Source: Saprospiraceae bacterium (GTDB lineage: Bacteria; Bacteroidota; Bacteroidia; Chitinophagales; Saprospiraceae). Taken from it: a stretch of 64,000 nt of DNA. A model generated the notes under the pieces. It saw only the letters and a program-made list of their open reading frames with translations, was not told where the DNA came from and ran no database searches. The stretch's first letter is position 1. Every line of letters begins with the position of its first letter. Shown here piece by piece: positions 39,273-47,642 of this stretch. The stretch spans positions 1,686,501 to 1,750,500 of the forward strand of contig JADKFX010000001.1 of assembly GCA_016717265.1 (NCBI GenBank), in the 5' to 3' direction. The position numbers and the translations under genes were made by a program.

Positions 39273-40544
39273 ATGAAAGAGAGTCATGATTTGGAACCCC
39301 AACAATACCAAAGAATGTATTGGGAAGAAGATGTTCCATTGCAGGATTTGCGCAAAAAACTGTTGAGGTATTCATGGTGGCTTGGCTTGATATTGTTTGC
39401 TGTTTTTATTGCTCTTTCCTTTTTATTAAAATTTCCTGACCAGTTTGAATTACCGTTTGTATTTAAAAGAGATCAAGCCGAACATATTTATAGATATCCT
39501 TATCCGGTATATTTGCTTGAAGTTAAAATAGCTGCTGGTAATTCAGTTAAGACAGGCACTGATTTGCTTGAGATAACTTCACCGGAGATTGTCGTTTTGA
39601 TTAATAATTTAGAAGAGGCAGAACAAAATTTGTTAAACTATGGCCAGCAAAAAACAATTTCGTTGGGCAAACAGGCAACAATCATTTCAAGACAAAAGCA
39701 ACAGAATACCTTGCGTGTAATTGAGCTCAGGAATCAATTAACTAAGATTAATAGTCAATGGGAAAGTAGTAGATCTTTATTGGAGTATGAGTATAATGAT
39801 GCTGTTATGAAGGCAGATAGTTATAAAAAGTTATTTGAATCAAAAGATATTTCCAAATTCGAATGGATAGATATTGAGAGTAAAAAGATAAAGACAAAAG
39901 ATGCCTTGCAGCAAGCATTAAAAAAATATGAAATTGAGAAATCAAGCTTACTGGCATCCATTGAAAATGAAACATTGAATAGTAGGAATGAAGAGGATGC
40001 TTTGTTGAAACTAAAAGCAGATATAAAATATGACTCTACATATTATATTAATCAGCTAGCGTTAGCTAAGAGTAAAATAAGTCATGTATTTGGGGCGTAT
40101 GAAGTGAAAGGAGGTAGTTTGATATTAAAGGCTGAAAAAGAGGGCACGGTTTCTTATTTGTTTGAAGCCGAAAAAGAAGTTCCGGGTGGCGTAATACTTA
40201 TGAAAATTATCGAAGGTGAAAATTCTGTATACGCATCTGTGAGTTGTCCCCCTGCTTTGATCGGAAAAATTAATAATGATCAACCAGTTTTTTTAAAGGT
40301 AGCTTCCTTTCCATTTTATGAATGGGGCAGTGTGAAATCTCAATTATATAACCGAAGTTTGACTCCAGATGAAAAAGGTAATTTCAATTTGAAGATTAGA
40401 ATTTTGGAAGCTGGGCAGTTGGATGGATTATTGCAAGCCGGTATGAATGGAAACGCCGTTATTATCTTGGAGGAAAAAAGTTTTATGGAATACTTCTTCC
40501 GAAATGTAAAAAGAGTTTATCACTCGAGTATGGGTAATAATTGA
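39273..40544 (+). CDS. HlyD-type membrane fusion protein
   Basis: A 423-residue adaptor: cytoplasmic N-terminus of about 30 residues, one membrane span at about 33-52, a lipoyl-like half (VYLLEVKIAAGNSVKTGTDLLEI), a long coiled-coil hairpin (about residues 110-240), the second lipoyl half (ILKAEKEGTVSYLFEAEKEVPGGVILMKI) and a beta-barrel region. It starts 50 bp after the exporter gene and should link it to an outer membrane channel, not encoded here. The next genes are peptide precursors. Confidence 0.9.
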   Translation: MKESHDLEPQQYQRMYWEEDVPLQDLRKKLLRYSWWLGLILFAVFIALSFLLKFPDQFELPFVFKRDQAEHIYRYPYPVYLLEVKIAAGNSVKTGTDLLEITSPEIVVLINNLEEAEQNLLNYGQQKTISLGKQATIISRQKQQNTLRVIELRNQLTKINSQWESSRSLLEYEYNDAVMKADSYKKLFESKDISKFEWIDIESKKIKTKDALQQALKKYEIEKSSLLASIENETLNSRNEEDALLKLKADIKYDSTYYINQLALAKSKISHVFGAYEVKGGSLILKAEKEGTVSYLFEAEKEVPGGVILMKIIEGENSVYASVSCPPALIGKINNDQPVFLKVASFPFYEWGSVKSQLYNRSLTPDEKGNFNLKIRILEAGQLDGLLQAGMNGNAVIILEEKSFMEYFFRNVKRVYHSSMGNN

Positions 40545-40667
40545 TTGATTGGCTAAAATTAATTGAACACTATTATTGAGATACTATTAATGAGCTTGTT
40601 TTCATTATGTTTTATCCCTGAAGTTTGACAAATCTTGTCTAAATGAAGGATCTTTCTAATCCTGTTT

Positions 40668-40719
40668 ATTTATCTACTTTCATGTGATTGACAAGGGCCT
40701 ATCTATGGCCGTATTTTTG
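40668..40719 (+). promoter_or_regulatory. Promoter copy 1 before the mini-peptide array
   Basis: A 26-bp sequence at 40668-40693 ending in TTGACA is repeated exactly at 40857-40882. Here TTGACA is followed after 18 bp by TATTTTTG (40712-40719), matching the TTG/TAnnTTTG promoter form. It lies upstream of the small open frame at 40742. Confidence 0.65.
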
Positions 40720-40741
40720 TCCTGTTATTAAAAAGCAACAA

Positions 40742-40876
40742 ATGAAAACAGAGACAAATCTATTCGTAAAGTTTAAAGGGAATGAAATTTTTGAGATTCC
40801 ACCTTATCAGTTGGGATTTAATCTTGTATTCCCTGTAAATTCATCAAAACCTCTTCATTTATCTACTTTCATGTGA
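40742..40876 (+). CDS. Possible 44-residue peptide, unrelated to the array
   Basis: From the ATG at 40742 an open frame encodes 44 residues beginning MKTETNLFVKFKGNEIFEIP and ending LHLSTFM. It follows promoter copy 1 by 22 bp but has no GG motif and no similarity to the precursors. Its last codons lie inside promoter repeat copy 2, so it may be only a by-product of a promoter-region duplication. Confidence 0.3.
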   Translation: MKTETNLFVKFKGNEIFEIPPYQLGFNLVFPVNSSKPLHLSTFM

Positions 40877-40908
40877 TTGACAGAGGGTATTGCGCTGGGG
40901 TATCTTTG
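40857..40908 (+). promoter_or_regulatory. Promoter copy 2 driving the mini-peptide array
   Basis: The second copy of the 26-bp repeat (40857-40882) ends in TTGACA, followed after exactly 18 bp by TATCTTTG (40901-40908), an excellent Bacteroidota promoter. The first precursor starts 50 bp further on. The spacer differs from copy 1 in sequence but not in length. Confidence 0.75.
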
Positions 40909-40958
40909 TATTATTAAATCATTAGAAATTATTAATTAACAATTAAAAAAATCACAAC

Positions 40959-41021
40959 ATGAAAAAATTAAACAACAAACAGACTGTATCTGTAAATGGC
41001 GGTGGATGCAAATTTAATTAA
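40959..41021 (+). CDS. Mini-precursor P1, core GCKFN
   Basis: A 20-residue peptide, MKKLNNKQTVSVNGGGCKFN. It has the conserved leader MKKLxxKQ and a GG export site at residues 14-15, leaving a proposed pentapeptide GCKFN. It is the first of the array after promoter copy 2, and its upstream sequence AATTAAAAAAATCACAAC is shared with P2. Confidence 0.8.
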   Translation: MKKLNNKQTVSVNGGGCKFN

Positions 41022-41102
41022 AAGCAACGAACTCACTAAAATTGGGAATTAGGAACTCCTGTAGTAACCAGTAATTATTAGAAATTAATTAAAAATCACA
41101 AC

Positions 41103-41165
41103 ATGAAAAAATTAAACAACAAACAAAAAGTATCTGTAAACGGTGGTGGAGCCAGATTTAATTAA
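41103..41165 (+). CDS. Mini-precursor P2, core GARFN
   Basis: A 20-residue peptide, MKKLNNKQKVSVNGGGARFN. The leader differs from P1 by one residue (T9K). The proposed core after GG is GARFN: basic, aromatic, then Asn as in P1 but without Cys. Confidence 0.8.
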   Translation: MKKLNNKQKVSVNGGGARFN

Positions 41166-41246
41166 TAGCACCGAACCCACCAAAATTGGGATTTAGAAAA
41201 TCCGGTAGAAATCAATATTTATTAATTAGCAATTAAAAATTTTAAC

Positions 41247-41309
41247 ATGAAAAAATTAAACAACAAACAAACAGTATCTGTAAACGGTGGTGGATGCAAA
41301 TTTAATTAA
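41247..41309 (+). CDS. Mini-precursor P3, core GCKFN
   Basis: Encodes exactly the same 20 residues as P1, with minor synonymous changes. Retention of an identical product argues that the peptide sequence is under selection or the duplication is recent. Confidence 0.8.
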   Translation: MKKLNNKQTVSVNGGGCKFN

Positions 41310-41390
41310 TAGCACCGAACTCACTAAAATTGGGATTTAGAAAATCCGGTAGAAATCAATATTTATTAATTAGCAATTAAAAATTTTAAC

Positions 41391-41453
41391 ATGAAAAAAT
41401 TAAACAACAAACAAACAGTATCTGTAAACGGTGGTGGAGCCAGATTAAATTAA
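41391..41453 (+). CDS. Mini-precursor P4, core GARLN
   Basis: A 20-residue peptide, MKKLNNKQTVSVNGGGARLN. The leader is identical to P1 and the core GARLN differs from P2 only by Phe to Leu. Confidence 0.8.
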   Translation: MKKLNNKQTVSVNGGGARLN

Positions 41454-41534
41454 ATAAAACTGAACCACAAAACAGGGGAAGCCGAAAACCGAGATCAGAG
41501 TTGGCAATATTTTAAATCATTAAAAAATATAAAG

Positions 41535-41603
41535 ATGAAAAAATTATCAATCAAGCAGAGTACAACAATCGTTGGTAGTGGACCGGGATTGTTTCTTCAA
41601 TAA
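41535..41603 (+). CDS. Mini-precursor P5, core GPGLFLQ
   Basis: A 22-residue peptide with leader MKKLSIKQSTTIVGS and core GPGLFLQ. It belongs to a second class with a GS site, a Gly-Pro-Gly start and a seven-residue hydrophobic core ending in Gln. Confidence 0.78.
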   Translation: MKKLSIKQSTTIVGSGPGLFLQ

Positions 41604-41657
41604 TAGCTTATTCTATCAGGAAACCGAAAACCTGAAATAGAGCAGGCGGAGGGAGAT

Positions 41658-41790
41658 CAATAGTCAATAGTTAATAGGCAATAGTTAATAGTCAATAGTT
41701 AATAGGCTAATACAATAGTTAATAGTCAATAGTTAATAGTCAAGAATTAGTAGTCAAGAATTAATAGTCAATAGTCAAGAATCAATAATT
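41658..41790 (+). repeat. Heptanucleotide repeat array 1 (TAGTCAA/TAGTTAA)
   Basis: Tandem 7-bp units, mainly TAGTCAA, TAGTTAA, TAGGCAA and variants such as GAATTAA, fill most of the P5-P6 spacer. They contain stop codons in every frame and are not coding. Confidence 0.85.
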
Positions 41791-41803
41791 AGAAAATTAA
41801 GAA

Positions 41804-41866
41804 ATGAAAAAATTATCAAACAAGCAAATTTGCACGATTAATGCAGGAGGAGCAAAACTTAATTAG
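41804..41866 (+). CDS. Mini-precursor P6, core GAKLN
   Basis: A 20-residue peptide, MKKLSNKQICTINAGGAKLN. The cleavage pair is AG rather than GG at residues 14-15, with core GAKLN. The leader contains an unusual Cys10. Confidence 0.75.
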   Translation: MKKLSNKQICTINAGGAKLN

Positions 41867-41914
41867 TGCTAGCCCATGCAATTATTATTATTAAACAATT
41901 TAAAAAATTGAATC

Positions 41915-41977
41915 ATGAAAAAATTAACCAGCAAACAGACAATGACTTTATTAGGTGGAGGACCCGTTTTGCAATAG
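41915..41977 (+). CDS. Mini-precursor P7, core GPVLQ
   Basis: A 20-residue peptide, MKKLTSKQTMTLLGGGPVLQ. The core GPVLQ also occurs in P12. The codons for Gln and stop, CAATAG, are the first units of the heptad array that follows. Confidence 0.78.
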   Translation: MKKLTSKQTMTLLGGGPVLQ

Positions 41978-42278
41978 TCAATAGTTAATAGTCAAGAGTT
42001 AATAGTCAATAGGCAATAGTTAATAGTCAAGAGTTAATAGGCAAGAGTTAATAGTTAATAGTCAAGAGTTAATAGTCAGGAGTTAATAGTGAATAGTCAA
42101 GAGTTAATAGTCTGGAGTTAATAGTCAATAATCAAGAGTTATGAGTTAATAGTCAGGAGTTAATAGTCTGGAGTTAATAGTCAATAATCAAGAGTTATGA
42201 GTTAATAGTCAGGAGTTAATAGTTAAAAGTCAATAGTTAGTAGTCAATAATCAAGAATTAATAGTCAATAATTAAAAT
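41972..42278 (+). repeat. Heptanucleotide repeat array 2
   Basis: About 43 consecutive 7-bp units (TAGTCAA, GAGTTAA, TAGTCAG, TAGTCTG, TAATCAA and similar) start in the CAATAG end of P7 and run to just before P8. A longer internal duplication is visible around 42105-42200. Confidence 0.88.
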
Positions 42279-42279
42279 T

Positions 42280-42342
42280 ATGAAAAAATTGAAAATCAAA
42301 CAAACAGCAACCGTTCATGGCGGTGGTATTAGAATGAATTAA
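42280..42342 (+). CDS. Mini-precursor P8, core GIRMN
   Basis: A 20-residue peptide, MKKLKIKQTATVHGGGIRMN. It has a GG site and core GIRMN, like the basic-hydrophobic-Asn class. Its start codon follows directly after heptad array 2. Confidence 0.78.
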   Translation: MKKLKIKQTATVHGGGIRMN

Positions 42343-42436
42343 TTGAAGTTTAAGTGGGTTCATCAGTGAATGGTTTTAAACTAACTGTAATTCTAAAGCG
42401 TTATACAAACTAATGCGATTTATTTCGTATCACGTT

Positions 42437-42460
42437 TGTGACGGAAGTTAAATCGTCACA
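42437..42460. other. Small hairpin between P8 and P9
   Basis: A 7-bp perfect stem TGTGACG/CGTCACA with a 10-base loop. No T-run follows, so it is more likely a regulatory or RNA-stabilising structure than a terminator. Confidence 0.35.
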
Positions 42461-42511
42461 TTATCTTAAATTCATTAAATATTTATTTTATTAACAATTA
42501 AAAAATGCATC

Positions 42512-42574
42512 ATGAAAAAATTAATTAGAAAACAATTAATTACCTTAGTAGGTGGTGGACCAGTCATTCAATAA
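42512..42574 (+). CDS. Mini-precursor P9, core GPVIQ
   Basis: A 20-residue peptide, MKKLIRKQLITLVGGGPVIQ. The core is the same as in P14. It is the last of the first array, followed by a weak terminator and then a NarL-type regulator gene. Confidence 0.78.
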   Translation: MKKLIRKQLITLVGGGPVIQ

Positions 42575-42628
42575 TTTGTATCTGATTATCCAAAAATGTA
42601 AATGAAGGATGAACCCATTTAAAAATAA

Positions 42629-42667
42629 TAAAAACCTATATGATTCTATGAATTTGCAGGTTTTTTT
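42629..42667 (+). terminator. Weak rho-independent terminator after the first array
   Basis: AAAAACCT pairs with AGGTTTTT across a roughly 20-base loop and is followed by T residues. The long loop lowers confidence. Confidence 0.5.
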
Positions 42668-42709
42668 ATCTTGTGGATTATTTTGTTTAAATATTTTAGG
42701 ATTTCAAGC

Positions 42710-43339
42710 ATGAATATAATTAGAGTGGTAATAGTAGAAGATGATACAGTTATCAGAAGTTCAATGCAGGAGTTATTATCATTTGTTGAAGACCTTCACT
42801 GTATAGGAGTTTACGAGAAGGCAGAGGAATTCATGAGGGACTTTAAGGATATCAAACCTGATGTAGTACTTATGGATATTACACTTCCCGGGATGAATGG
42901 TATTCAATGTGTTCGGGAGACAAAACCCTTGAGGCCTGTAGTTCAGTATTTAATGTGTACTTCGCACAGCGATGCTGAACGTACATTTGATTCATTATGC
43001 GCTGGTGCGACCGGGTATATTCTTAAAAATTCGACCCCGGATCAAATTAGTACTGCAATCCGAGATATCCATAATGGTGGATCTCCAATGTCAGCTGAAA
43101 TTGCACGACTCGTAGTAAATTCGTTTCCCAAAAAACAACTGGATTCAGGCTTGTTGGAGACTTTCACTACGCGCGAACAAGAAATATTGCATGCACTTGC
43201 TAAAGGTTATGCTTATAAAGAAATTGCGGATAAATTATTTATCAGCATAGAAACAGTGCGAACCTACTTGCGTAAAATTTATGAGAAGTTGCAGGTCCAT
43301 TCTAAAGTCGAAGCTTTGAATAAGGTGTTTCCAAAGTAA
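42710..43339 (+). CDS. NarL/LuxR-type response regulator
   Basis: A 209-residue regulator from the ATG at 42710; a TTG start at 42671 would add 13 unconserved residues. The receiver has acidic residues ED near 10-11, phosphoacceptor Asp56 (VVLMDITLPGMNG) and KNSTP at the switch lysine. The C-terminal LuxR-type HTH reads TTREQEILHALAKGYAYKEIADKLFISIETVRTYLRKIYEKL. It is the only NarL-type partner near the HisKA_3 kinase at 32549, so those two probably form the signalling pair for the peptide locus. Confidence 0.88.
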   Translation: MNIIRVVIVEDDTVIRSSMQELLSFVEDLHCIGVYEKAEEFMRDFKDIKPDVVLMDITLPGMNGIQCVRETKPLRPVVQYLMCTSHSDAERTFDSLCAGATGYILKNSTPDQISTAIRDIHNGGSPMSAEIARLVVNSFPKKQLDSGLLETFTTREQEILHALAKGYAYKEIADKLFISIETVRTYLRKIYEKLQVHSKVEALNKVFPK

Positions 43340-43366
43340 GTAGATTTATTTTAAACAAATGATTCC

Positions 43367-44119
43367 TTATAACACCTTCTGTTGAATCAAGGTCATGAAC
43401 TCATCCTTTTTGCGGGGAGATATAGAAACATGAGAATCATCGCTCATAACCGCAGATCCACCATCTGTTTTAATTATTTTTTTAACTTCTTTTAAGTTGA
43501 TAAGATGCGAATTGTGGATACGAAAGAAGCCATAATCTGTTAGCATCATTTCATACTCTTTGAGATTTTTACTTATCATGAGTTTTTGATTATTCTTTAG
43601 ATAAAAATGGGTGTATGGCCCATTTGCTTCCAATCGAATGATATTAACAATCGGAACAAATTCTATTCCATCGAGTGTAGAAAGACTAATCGAATAATCA
43701 TCATTTTTTTGAGAGGCTAAATTTTTTAAAAGCCAATCCAATTTATTTTCAGATTTGCTTATTTTATCTGTGATCACTTTTTGTACAGCTTCCTTCAATT
43801 CGAGTATGTCAATTGGTTTCAATAAATAATCGATGGCTGAAAATTTTATAGCTTTCAATGCATAATGATCATAAGCTGTTGTGAATATTATTTTAAGCGG
43901 TATATTTTTTACACCTTGCAAAACATCAAATCCTGTTCCGGTTTGCATTTCGATATCCAGAAAAATCAGATCTGGTTTTTTTTCTGCAATAAGTTGAATT
44001 GCTTCTTTCACTTCATTGGCTATACAAAGAATAGTCACTTCAGGGCAATGGTCCTTCAGCATGTTTTGTAGGAGCTCAGCACTTAGGCGCTCATCTTCTA
44101 CAATTATAGCAGTTATCAT
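43367..44119 (-). CDS. LytTR-type response regulator
   Basis: A 250-residue regulator: receiver with Asp55 (LIFLDIEMQTGTGFDVL) and Lys in YLLKPID, then a LytTR DNA-binding domain (IIRLEANGPYTHFYLKNNQKLMISKNLKEYE, FFRIHNSHLINLKEV). It is divergent from a LytS-like kinase gene 180 bp away, the expected partner. LytTR regulators often control secreted peptides and quorum responses, which fits the flanking precursor arrays. Confidence 0.9.
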   Translation of the reverse strand: MITAIIVEDERLSAELLQNMLKDHCPEVTILCIANEVKEAIQLIAEKKPDLIFLDIEMQTGTGFDVLQGVKNIPLKIIFTTAYDHYALKAIKFSAIDYLLKPIDILELKEAVQKVITDKISKSENKLDWLLKNLASQKNDDYSISLSTLDGIEFVPIVNIIRLEANGPYTHFYLKNNQKLMISKNLKEYEMMLTDYGFFRIHNSHLINLKEVKKIIKTDGGSAVMSDDSHVSISPRKKDEFMTLIQQKVL

Positions 44120-44299
44120 TTACTGTGTATTTATTAGGCCAAATTACTTATTTGAGTGATATTTTCAATGGGATTTTTGATAATTCCTGACAAAAAATCC
44201 AAACCATTTAATAAAAGGCAGTTTTGATTTAACGGTTATGCACTTTGACTTAATCTAGTTTATCTTGAATTATTTACCTTATTTCTATCTTTGAGAGAG

Positions 44300-47200
44300 A
44301 TGGAATTCAAAAAGTTCATCTGGATTCTCCTTTTTGTGCCAGCCTTTTTTATTGCAGGAATCGGGCAATCCAGTTTTCAATCAAACAACATCAATCTGTC
44401 AGATGGGCTTTCAGATCTAAGGGTTCAGGATATTGTACAAGATAAATATGGGTACTTGTGGTTTGCAACCTCCTTTGGACTTAACCGCTATGATGGTTAT
44501 AATATTCGTACATTTTACTCCGACACCTCACGCAAAAGTTTGCCATCCAATGGCGTTTACAGTCTTTATACAGACATCAAAGGCGATTTGTGGGTTGGTA
44601 CTGATAAAGGTCTGGCAAAATATAATCCTATAAATCAGGATTTTATTCGATTTGATTCTTTAGACGGAACTCGTAGTTCATTTATAAGAGTGATCACAGA
44701 AGACCAAGATGGTAATTTATACATTGCAGGATCCAATGGTATTTTCAAATACAATAGAGATAAAAATACTTGGACTAACTTATCAAAAGCATTTCATATG
44801 CAAAAAGAATTAAGTTTTGTAAGAGGACTTTATTTTAAAGATAAGAACACGCTTTATGTGACAACAGAAAAAAGAGGATTCTATAAACTTAAATTGAAAA
44901 CTTTTCAAAATGAGCTCATTTTCTTTCAGGATAGCAGAAATAATGTATGTATGTGGGATGCGCTCATGTATGATATGGAACCCCTTGGAAAAGATGAATT
45001 GCTTATTACTTTTCTTGGAGCAGGCATAATGGCATATCATATGCAAACTGGAGCATTCAGAGCTATTTCCGGACCCTTCCTGAAAACCGAGACTGTTTAT
45101 TGGAATACCGTTTACAAAACTTATAGAGACAAACAAAACAGAATCTGGATTGCATCACTTCAATATGGTTTATGTGAATACCTGGAACCAAAGGATTCGA
45201 TTATCAGTTATTTGAATAATGAACAATTGCCATATGGATTGAAATCGGGTGCTGTAAATTGCATTTATCAAGACCGCCAGAATAATTTATGGGTAGGAAG
45301 CAGAGAACAAGGAATCTTTAAATTTAATCCTTCCCAACAAAAAGTATTCTTCTATGATCAGAGTGATTACCAAAAGGCAAAACTTCAAGGCACTTCTGTA
45401 AATTCTATTACAGAACTCGATTCTGAAACTGCCATCGTAGGGCAATTGAAAGGTTTTAGTTTGTTTCATCTCAAAACTAAAACCTTTACTAATTATCCTG
45501 GAGATGCGATCAATAATGGTACTAATTTTCTCGGCAGAGTAAAAACAGTCAGTACGGATTCTAATAACTATTTGTGGTTTGGAACCGGTGGCTTAGGATT
45601 TATGCGTTGGAAAAAAGGACAAGCCTTTACAAGGAATATGAGTCGAAGTAGAGATGGCAAGACGGGATACCTTGATGATTTTATTTCTCAAAACATTGTT
45701 TTGTCAGACGGCAATTATTTCTATCTGGGTTTGGGCAGAATTTGCTGGTTGAATCCAATCCTTTTTACCTCCAGAACCTATAAGAATACAACGGATTCAA
45801 TTTATAAAATCACAGGAATTCATTTCATCTACAATACAGGTGGCGACCAGATTCTTATACTAAAATCGAATGGTGATTTTTTTATTTATGATTACACCCA
45901 TAACTCTATAGGAATTCTAAATACTGTATTAAAACGAGCATATCCTGGTATTCAGGTTAGCAAAATGAATCAGGACTCGCTTGGTAATTATTGGTTTGCT
46001 TCAAATATGGGCTTGGTATTATTGCGCCCAGACAGCAGTACGCACTTATATAAAATGGAAAGTGGGATTAATGAAAACTTTGCAGTAACTGGTTTTCAAA
46101 GAATTGACCAAACCATGTGGATCACAAATAGTCGTCGATTGGGAAGATTAAATTTAGAAACTGAAAAGATTCATTTTCTTACGGAGGCTGATGGCTTTTA
46201 TAATAAGCAACTCATTGGAAGCACGCTGACTCGCTTATCAAACGGCAATATCTATTTGGGTTGCCTGGATGGAATCTATGAGATTTTACCCGATCATATC
46301 GTCGACACACCCAAACAATATGCCCCAAAACTTATTTCCTTTACTTTATTTAATGAAGATCCTATACCCCTTTGTCTGGAAGATAGCTGTGTATTAAAAT
46401 TAAACTACGATCAAAATTATTTTTCATTTCAATTAAGTGCATTTGATTTTTGTGAAAGTCGGGAACTTAGATTTGCATATCTATTACAAGGATTTGATAG
46501 AGATTGGAATGAAATGGGAAATGACAGAATGGGATTTTACACAAATGTCGATCCAGGTAATTATATTTTAAAATTCAGAGTCCGAAATATTTCTGGAGAT
46601 TGGGGTGAAGGAATTCAGAGAATGTACATTCAAATCAGTCCACCATTTTGGAAAACCAATCTATTTTTAGTATTGCTAGTTTTTTTTATAGTAAGTATAG
46701 TTTATTGGTTTTTAAGATTTAGAATTCAGACCATTCAGCGGGAGGAAAGACTCCGAAGTGAATTTGAAATAAAATTGCATGAGTTGGAAAATAGCGCTTT
46801 GCGAACACAGATGAATCCGCATTTTATTTTCAATTGCTTAAATACTATAAATGCCTTTGTCCAAAAAAATGACCGCTCGAATGCTGGGCTTATGATAAGC
46901 AAATTCTCAAAATTGATACGGATGATATTAAATCATTCGCGTCAGAAAAGAATTTCGTTAAAAGAGGAATTGGAAGCATTGGAGTTGTATATGCAAATTG
47001 AATCCACTAGATTTGAATCCAAATTTGAATATGAAATTTATATTGAACCGGATATTTACCCGGATGTTATTGAATTTCCATCCTTGATTTTACAACCCTT
47101 TGTTGAAAATGCAATACTTCACGGGTTGTTACCTTTAAAATCAAAAGGCTTATTGAATATCAAGATTTACAAAAGAGAGCATAATTTATTGTGTATTATC

Positions 47201-47419
47201 GAAGATAATGGTATAGGTCGGCAAGCAGCCCAAAGCTTAAGGCAAAACAGCTCCCAACAAAAATCACATGGTCTTGATATTACCTTAAAACGAATTGAGT
47301 TATTTAATCAGGAAAACGGTTATAATGAAAGCGTAAAAATCATTGACCTGGTTTCTACAGAAGGTATCCCATTGGGCACCCGGATTGAGATGCCAATTGC
47401 CCTGTGTTTTTCTTTTTAA
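44300..47419 (+). CDS. Beta-propeller (Reg_prop/Y_Y_Y) LytS-type histidine kinase
   Basis: A 1039-residue kinase: signal peptide (about residues 1-23), two periplasmic seven-bladed propellers with Reg_prop repeats (DIVQDKYGYLWFATSFGLNRYDG, IYQDRQNNLWVGSREQGIFKF), a Y_Y_Y domain (about 680-780), a membrane span near 788-808, and a LytS-type kinase core with MNPHFIFNCLNTINAFV (His841) and IIEDNGIGR. The ATG at 44300 is preferred over a TTG at 44291. A TATCTTTG box at 44286-44293 places the expected transcript start almost at the ATG, so the mRNA may be leaderless. The ligand is unknown; the second precursor array lies downstream. Confidence 0.9.
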   Translation: MEFKKFIWILLFVPAFFIAGIGQSSFQSNNINLSDGLSDLRVQDIVQDKYGYLWFATSFGLNRYDGYNIRTFYSDTSRKSLPSNGVYSLYTDIKGDLWVGTDKGLAKYNPINQDFIRFDSLDGTRSSFIRVITEDQDGNLYIAGSNGIFKYNRDKNTWTNLSKAFHMQKELSFVRGLYFKDKNTLYVTTEKRGFYKLKLKTFQNELIFFQDSRNNVCMWDALMYDMEPLGKDELLITFLGAGIMAYHMQTGAFRAISGPFLKTETVYWNTVYKTYRDKQNRIWIASLQYGLCEYLEPKDSIISYLNNEQLPYGLKSGAVNCIYQDRQNNLWVGSREQGIFKFNPSQQKVFFYDQSDYQKAKLQGTSVNSITELDSETAIVGQLKGFSLFHLKTKTFTNYPGDAINNGTNFLGRVKTVSTDSNNYLWFGTGGLGFMRWKKGQAFTRNMSRSRDGKTGYLDDFISQNIVLSDGNYFYLGLGRICWLNPILFTSRTYKNTTDSIYKITGIHFIYNTGGDQILILKSNGDFFIYDYTHNSIGILNTVLKRAYPGIQVSKMNQDSLGNYWFASNMGLVLLRPDSSTHLYKMESGINENFAVTGFQRIDQTMWITNSRRLGRLNLETEKIHFLTEADGFYNKQLIGSTLTRLSNGNIYLGCLDGIYEILPDHIVDTPKQYAPKLISFTLFNEDPIPLCLEDSCVLKLNYDQNYFSFQLSAFDFCESRELRFAYLLQGFDRDWNEMGNDRMGFYTNVDPGNYILKFRVRNISGDWGEGIQRMYIQISPPFWKTNLFLVLLVFFIVSIVYWFLRFRIQTIQREERLRSEFEIKLHELENSALRTQMNPHFIFNCLNTINAFVQKNDRSNAGLMISKFSKLIRMILNHSRQKRISLKEELEALELYMQIESTRFESKFEYEIYIEPDIYPDVIEFPSLILQPFVENAILHGLLPLKSKGLLNIKIYKREHNLLCIIEDNGIGRQAAQSLRQNSSQQKSHGLDITLKRIELFNQENGYNESVKIIDLVSTEGIPLGTRIEMPIALCFSF

Positions 47420-47642
47420 AGCAGGAAGACAAGCAAATGGCTGTGCACTAAACTGGAGTTAAGCATACCACTTTAAGCTTAGAGAGATTCTATTATTATG
47501 TAAATATTTTCATCATTTATAACCAAATTGGCGCATCCATTAATCCAAAAGCCCTATTCGTTAAGTGTTCCAATAAGTAGAAATGAATAGAACATATCTT
47601 TGAATTGTCAAATAAAAATACTAATTTATTAAAAACGTAAAC

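Larger units (their letters stand above)
40959..41603 (+). repeat. 144-bp tandem cassettes carrying P1 to P5
   Basis: Start codons of P1 to P5 lie at 40959, 41103, 41247, 41391 and 41535, always 144 bp apart. The 81-bp spacers P2-P3 and P3-P4 are nearly identical. The P4-P5 spacer has the same length but diverged sequence. This indicates tandem duplication of a gene-plus-spacer unit. Confidence 0.9.

Noticed and set aside
34845..40544. A canonical lasso-peptide cluster (AsnB-like plus ABC transporter).
   Set aside because: There is no separate leader peptidase/recognition pair and the cores are 5-7 residues, too short for a threaded ring and tail. The transporter carries its own C39 peptidase.
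41658..42278. The repetitive stretches resemble a CRISPR array at first sight.
   Set aside because: The units are 7 bp and contiguous without unique spacers, and no cas genes are present.
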